From: JBBSEZ01 sp038239195
GTDB taxonomy: Bacteria > Planctomycetota > Planctomycetia > Gemmatales > Gemmataceae
Direction of reading: 5' to 3'
NCBI GenBank assembly: GCA_038239195.1
Contig: JBBSEZ010000102.1
Location: forward strand, 1 to 24,952
Length of the DNA: 24,952 nt
This document shows, one piece after another, positions 21,556 through 24,952 of the stretch. A program made the translations under genes and the position numbers. A model generated the notes under the pieces. The model saw nothing but the letters and a program-made list of their open reading frames with translations, made no database searches and had not been told where the DNA came from. Every line of letters begins with the position of its first letter. The first letter of the stretch is position 1.

Positions 21556-23187
21556 ATGGCCTATCTGATCGCACGCGGGCGAGGCGCGGACGACTACTGG
21601 CGGCAAGCGCTCCCGTCGCGGCCCGTCACTCTGGGGCGCGTGCGCGGCGCCCTCACCGAATGGGCGGCCCCGTGGGACACAATGATTTCGGCGCTGCACG
21701 CGACCCTGGCCTGGGACGGGAGGCAATTGACCGTCAGCCGCTTGCCCAGGGGCAAGAACCCCATCTATTTTCGCGGGCTCCCCCTGGAAGAGTTTACGCT
21801 GACGGGCGGCGAGAGCTTCGTCATCGGGAACACCACCTTCACCCTGGAAGACGAGGCCGCCCTCGGCCCGGGCTCGGTGCCAGACGTCGAACTCACCTGC
21901 TCCCCGGAGGAGCTCCGTCAGGTCCGCTACGGGGACGCCGACCAGCGCCTCGAAGTGCTCGCGGCCTTGCCGGAAGTCATTCGCCGGTCCCCCAGCGATG
22001 CGGAGCTGGAGAAGCAGGTGCTCGACGTCCTGCTCCGGGGGATTTCCCGAGCGGGGGCCGTCGCCGTCGTCCAGCTAACCGGCGGCGCGCCCGAGGTTCG
22101 CACGCGGGCCGCCCGCGCGCCGGAACTGGAACAGGTGCCGCCGAGCCGCCGCCTCATCGCCGCCGCCCTCCGCAGCCGCCAGAGCGTCTTCTACCTCTGG
22201 GGCCCCAAGAGCGCCTCCGACTTCACGCTCGACGCGGCCTTCGACTGGGCGCTGTGCGCCCCCTTGCCCGACGGGCCGGCCCCCGGCTGGGGGCTGTACG
22301 CGGCCGGGCGCTCGCGCGGCGTACCGCAGCAAGCGGGTGGCCCCTCGGAGCAAGACCTGTTGAAAGGCGATCTGAAGTTCGCCGAGGCGACGGCCGCCAT
22401 CTTCGGCGCCCTTCGCCAGGTGCGCGAGCTCCAGGCCGAGCAGCTCCACGTCCGCGCTTCCCTGCGCGTGGCCCAGGAGATCCAGGCCGGGTTCTTTCCC
22501 CGTTCCCTGCCTCCCGTGCCGGGCTACGAGCTCGCCGCGTCCAGCCGCTCCGCCGACGAGACGGGCGGCGATTACTACGACGTGCTGCCGCTGGCCTCGG
22601 GGCGTTTCGGCCTGGCGATCGCCGACGTCTGCGGCCACGGGCTGGGGCCGAGCCTGTTGATGGCCTCGCTCCGCGCCGCCCTCCGCGGCCTTGCCTTCCG
22701 CGAGCCGGCCCCGCACGACCTCCTCGGCGACCTCAACCAGGCCCTGTTCGAGGACCTCACCCCGCGGCACCGCTTCATCACCCTGCTCTACGGGGCCCTG
22801 GATCCCGCCGCGCACCAGTTCCACTTCGCGAACGCCGGACATGGCCCTGTGGTGCTGCATCTCCGGCCCGGGCAAGGCGCCGTCCACACGCTTGGGGAGG
22901 ACGAGGACCGCGGTTTTCCGCTCGGCATCCTCAAGGGGCCCTACAAGGCATGCGCCCCGGTCGATCTGGCGCCGGGCGACCTGCTCGTCCTGGGCACCGA
23001 CGGCGTCGTCGAGACGCGCCGCGGCGAGGAACTGTTCGGCATCAAACGGCTCGCGGATTTTGTCCTCGAGCGCTCGGGCCGCCCCCTCCGGGAAGTCCTC
23101 GACGAGTTGATGGAGGCCACGACCGCGTTCCACGAAGACGGGCGCCCGGACGACGACCTGACCTTGATGCTCGTGCGCCGCCAATGA
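21556..23187 (+). CDS. FHA-GAF-SpoIIE (PP2C) serine phosphatase, 543 aa
   Basis: ATG 21556 follows GAGGG at about 11 bases. The N-terminal FHA domain (about 10-100) has LGRVRG, ISALHATLAW (Ser45, His48 of the phosphothreonine-binding SxxH) and KNPIYFRG, so it should bind a phosphorylated partner. The middle (about 130-280) looks like a GAF domain, then a coiled-coil helix (about 285-310). The C-terminal SpoIIE/RsbU-type PP2C domain (about 315-541) keeps the metal aspartates: GGDYYD (Asp339), DVCGHG (Asp357), GTDGVVETR (Asp482) and PDDDLTLMLV (532-533). Such proteins dephosphorylate anti-sigma-antagonist or similar targets; the partner is not encoded in this window. It is cytoplasmic. Aspartate kinase lies 309 bases downstream with a repeat between, so they are probably separate transcripts. 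Confidence 0.9.
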   Translation: MAYLIARGRGADDYWRQALPSRPVTLGRVRGALTEWAAPWDTMISALHATLAWDGRQLTVSRLPRGKNPIYFRGLPLEEFTLTGGESFVIGNTTFTLEDEAALGPGSVPDVELTCSPEELRQVRYGDADQRLEVLAALPEVIRRSPSDAELEKQVLDVLLRGISRAGAVAVVQLTGGAPEVRTRAARAPELEQVPPSRRLIAAALRSRQSVFYLWGPKSASDFTLDAAFDWALCAPLPDGPAPGWGLYAAGRSRGVPQQAGGPSEQDLLKGDLKFAEATAAIFGALRQVRELQAEQLHVRASLRVAQEIQAGFFPRSLPPVPGYELAASSRSADETGGDYYDVLPLASGRFGLAIADVCGHGLGPSLLMASLRAALRGLAFREPAPHDLLGDLNQALFEDLTPRHRFITLLYGALDPAAHQFHFANAGHGPVVLHLRPGQGAVHTLGEDEDRGFPLGILKGPYKACAPVDLAPGDLLVLGTDGVVETRRGEELFGIKRLADFVLERSGRPLREVLDELMEATTAFHEDGRPDDDLTLMLVRRQ

Positions 23188-23496
23188 CGCGGCTCGGGGG
23201 CTGACACCTTCTCGGCAATTCCCACCGAGGGACGACAGAAGGCAGCCCGAAGCGCAAGCGAGGGAAAAGGTTCAGGCGGCCTCCCCGCCGGGCGTGACTG
23301 TCATTCGCTTGCGCGTCGGCAGGGAACGCCCGTGTTTCCCTCGCTTGCACGTCGGGCTGCTTGCGATGCTCAGACTGCTGGGATTGGCGAGGCGGGTCGT
23401 TGTGGTGCGCCTCGGAGCGCCATAGAACGAAACGTGGCGGAAGCGTGACTTTTCCGCCGGCGGTCAAGTCGAGGTGGGCAAGAGGCGGAGGGCGCC
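23188..23496. other. Gap with an inverted repeat before aspartate kinase
   Basis: There is no gene. The main feature is the inverted repeat at 23242-23360. I see no lysine riboswitch or leader peptide that would regulate the next gene. Confidence 0.5.
23242..23360. repeat. Inverted repeat, 26-base arms (GCAGCCCGA..GCAAGCGAGGGAAA)
   Basis: The arm 23242-23267 and the complement of 23335-23360 agree at 24 of 26 positions. A third partial copy (TCGCTTGCGCGTCGG) lies in the spacer at about 23315-23329. The motif GCAAGCGAGGG is one I recall as common between genes in planctomycete genomes. It may form a large hairpin after the phosphatase gene. Confidence 0.65.
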
Positions 23497-24918
23497 GTGC
23501 TGCTGACCATCAAATTCGGCGGGACGTCGGTCGGCGACGGCGAGCGCATCCGCTCCACGGCCGAACTGGTCCAGCGCGTCCTGGGACAGGGACACCGGGT
23601 CGTCGTGGTCACTTCCGCGATGGCCGGCGTGACGAACAAACTTGTGGCGCTGACCGAGCAGGCCGCCGCGAAGGGCGACGAGGGCAACCGCGTGGCCGAA
23701 TACTTCCGCGCCACCAAGCAGCTCGAGCAGCATCACCTTGCGGCAGCGCGCGACGCCATCCGCGATCCGAAACTGGTCGAGAACGTAGCCGGCGCCCTGT
23801 ACCTGGAGCGGCACGGGCTGGACCGCATCCTGCTCGGCAGCCACCTGCTGGGGGAGCTGACGCCCATCGGCCACGACTTCGTCGTTTCGGAAGGCGAGCG
23901 GATGTGCGTGCCGATCCTGGCGGCTTGCCTGCGCGATCTGGGCGTGGACGCGGTCGGCCTCGGCGGCGACGAGGCCGGCATCCGCACCGACAACAACTAC
24001 GGCAACTCCCTGCCCCACGAAGAACGCACCCGCGAGGGAGTACGCCAGGCGCTCCTCCCGCTGCTGGAGGCGGGGAAAGTGCCAGTCGTGGCTGGCTTCT
24101 ACGGCCTCTCCGAGCAAGGCCGGATCGCCATCCTCGGCCGGGGCGGCAGCGACCTCACGGCCACGCTGGTCGGCTGCGCCCTGGGGGCCGACGAGATCTG
24201 GGTCCTCAAGCACGACGTGGACGGCATCAAGACCACCGACCCCCGGGTCGTCCCTCGCGCGTACACCATCCCCGAAGTCGCGTACGAGATCGCCGCCGAG
24301 ATGGCGATGCTGGGCGCCAAGGTGCTGCACCCCAAGAGCGTGCAGCCGGCCGCCCGCCACGGCATCCCGGTGCGCATCGCGAGCTCGTACGAGCCCGACA
24401 AGCCGGGCACCCGGCTGACGCACGGCCGCGAAGGGGCGGCGCCTCGGGTGGAGGCCCTGACCCTGGTCCGCCGGGGCGCCCTGGTCCGCGCCCGCTCGTC
24501 GGAAATGGGTGACGAGGGGATCGTCGTCGGGGACATGGGCGCGGCCCTGCGCCGGCACAACGTGGACGTTCTGGCCGCCGCCTTTGGCTTCAACGGCGGG
24601 CGAGGCCTCTGGCTGGTCGGCGGCCCGGACCTGGAGCGGTTCCTTGCCGTGCTCCGCGACCACGTCGATGCGCGCGTCCTCATCGAGGCCCAACGCGACG
24701 TGGCCGTGCTGGGCATCGTGGGCGATCGAGCAGCCACGGCGGCGGGCATCCTCGCGCGCGTGGCGCGCTGCCTGGAGCGGGTCGGCACCGAACCGCTCGC
24801 GGTGTTGCAAGGGGCCTCCGCCAACGGCATCGTCGTGGCCCTCGCTGAAGACCGTCGGCTCCCCGACGCTTTGCAAGCGCTCCACACGGAACTGGGGCTG
24901 GATCGGCCGGAGGCATGA
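23497..24918 (+). CDS. lysC: Aspartate kinase, monofunctional, 473 aa
   Basis: The enzyme phosphorylates L-aspartate, the first step to lysine, threonine, methionine and diaminopimelate. GTG 23497 follows GGAGGG at close spacing. The kinase domain opens with IKFGGTSVGDG (5-15), includes VVTSAMAGVTN (38-48), GEGERMC-like SEGERMCVP, GLGGDEAGIRTD, GRGGSDLTATLVG (about 209-221) and LKHDVDGIKTTDPR (about 232-245), and ends in HPKSVQPAARHGIPVRI. Two ACT-type regulatory domains follow (about 312-470), so feedback control by an end-product amino acid is likely. The length fits the group of 450-475-residue AKs that have an insert after the first strand. No lysine riboswitch is seen upstream. The stop overlaps the start of a following reading frame as ATGA, suggesting the next gene is co-translated. 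Confidence 0.93.
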   Translation: MLLTIKFGGTSVGDGERIRSTAELVQRVLGQGHRVVVVTSAMAGVTNKLVALTEQAAAKGDEGNRVAEYFRATKQLEQHHLAAARDAIRDPKLVENVAGALYLERHGLDRILLGSHLLGELTPIGHDFVVSEGERMCVPILAACLRDLGVDAVGLGGDEAGIRTDNNYGNSLPHEERTREGVRQALLPLLEAGKVPVVAGFYGLSEQGRIAILGRGGSDLTATLVGCALGADEIWVLKHDVDGIKTTDPRVVPRAYTIPEVAYEIAAEMAMLGAKVLHPKSVQPAARHGIPVRIASSYEPDKPGTRLTHGREGAAPRVEALTLVRRGALVRARSSEMGDEGIVVGDMGAALRRHNVDVLAAAFGFNGGRGLWLVGGPDLERFLAVLRDHVDARVLIEAQRDVAVLGIVGDRAATAAGILARVARCLERVGTEPLAVLQGASANGIVVALAEDRRLPDALQALHTELGLDRPEA

Positions 24919-24952
24919 GCGCCGAGGTTGCGCAAGAATCGAGGCGAGCGGC
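24915..24952 (+). CDS. Possible next gene, only its first 12 codons in view
   Basis: ATG 24915 overlaps the aspartate kinase stop as ATGA, and GGAGG lies just upstream. It reads MSAEVAQESRRA and runs off the window. No family can be told from 12 residues. The overlap suggests translational coupling with aspartate kinase. Confidence 0.3.
   Translation, partial: MSAEVAQESRRA

Noticed and set aside
23188..23496. Lysine riboswitch upstream of aspartate kinase
   Set aside because: I cannot find the conserved riboswitch core; the region is occupied by an inverted repeat.

Overview
The window is very GC-rich and looks chromosomal. The likely source is a planctomycete, probably of the Gemmata group. 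This is inferred from the protein families: a Ser/Thr kinase with one membrane span and a long repeat ectodomain, an FHA-GAF-SpoIIE phosphatase, a 56-residue Lys/Arg-rich protein resembling the small planctomycetal DUF6800 proteins, a Uma2 nuclease, a DUF5659-like protein, and short lineage-type proteins of unknown role. There is also a high density of intergenic palindromes. No plasmid, phage or CRISPR hallmark is visible.

Layout. 1-1427: a small gene pair (-) whose second gene is cut to 27 codons, then a Rpn/DUF4351-like protein (-). 1540-3811: the small basic protein (+), an OFA-type MFS transporter (-) and a Uma2 nuclease (+). 3821-5756: a vsr plus C5-cytosine methyltransferase pair (+) bounded by two copies of one palindrome. 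5748-9209: the large kinase (-), with about 14 ectodomain repeats in a five-unit higher-order pattern. 9210-14490: a decayed stretch with a frameshifted DUF5681-like gene, a possible desaturase fragment, the tail of a phospholipase D-type nuclease, an epimerase cut off at a transposase gene, the disrupted transposase itself, two small intact ORFs and a start-less ORF. 14700-14773: tRNA-Arg(ACG). 15055-20969: a secreted BON-domain protein (+), an exported M20 amidohydrolase (-), a 70-residue protein (+) with a structured leader, an acetolactate-synthase-like enzyme (-), and a multiply frameshifted membrane-anchored protein (-). 21556-24952: an FHA-GAF-PP2C phosphatase (+), aspartate kinase (+) and the first codons of a gene overlapping it.

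Few genes form operons. vsr and the methyltransferase are a functional pair: the methylase makes m5C, and Vsr repairs the T:G mismatches that arise when m5C deaminates. Aspartate kinase opens lysine/threonine/methionine synthesis. The kinase and the SpoIIE-type phosphatase belong to signalling families, but nothing here links them to each other.

The most unusual signals are these: palindromic intergenic repeats that supply the TAG stop codons of four separate genes; the higher-order (one long, four short) repeat of the kinase ectodomain; a probable ATC start in the methyltransferase; an internal duplication of the DUF4351-like motif; and the clustering of pseudogenes in 9.6-14.5 kb and 19.9-21 kb.
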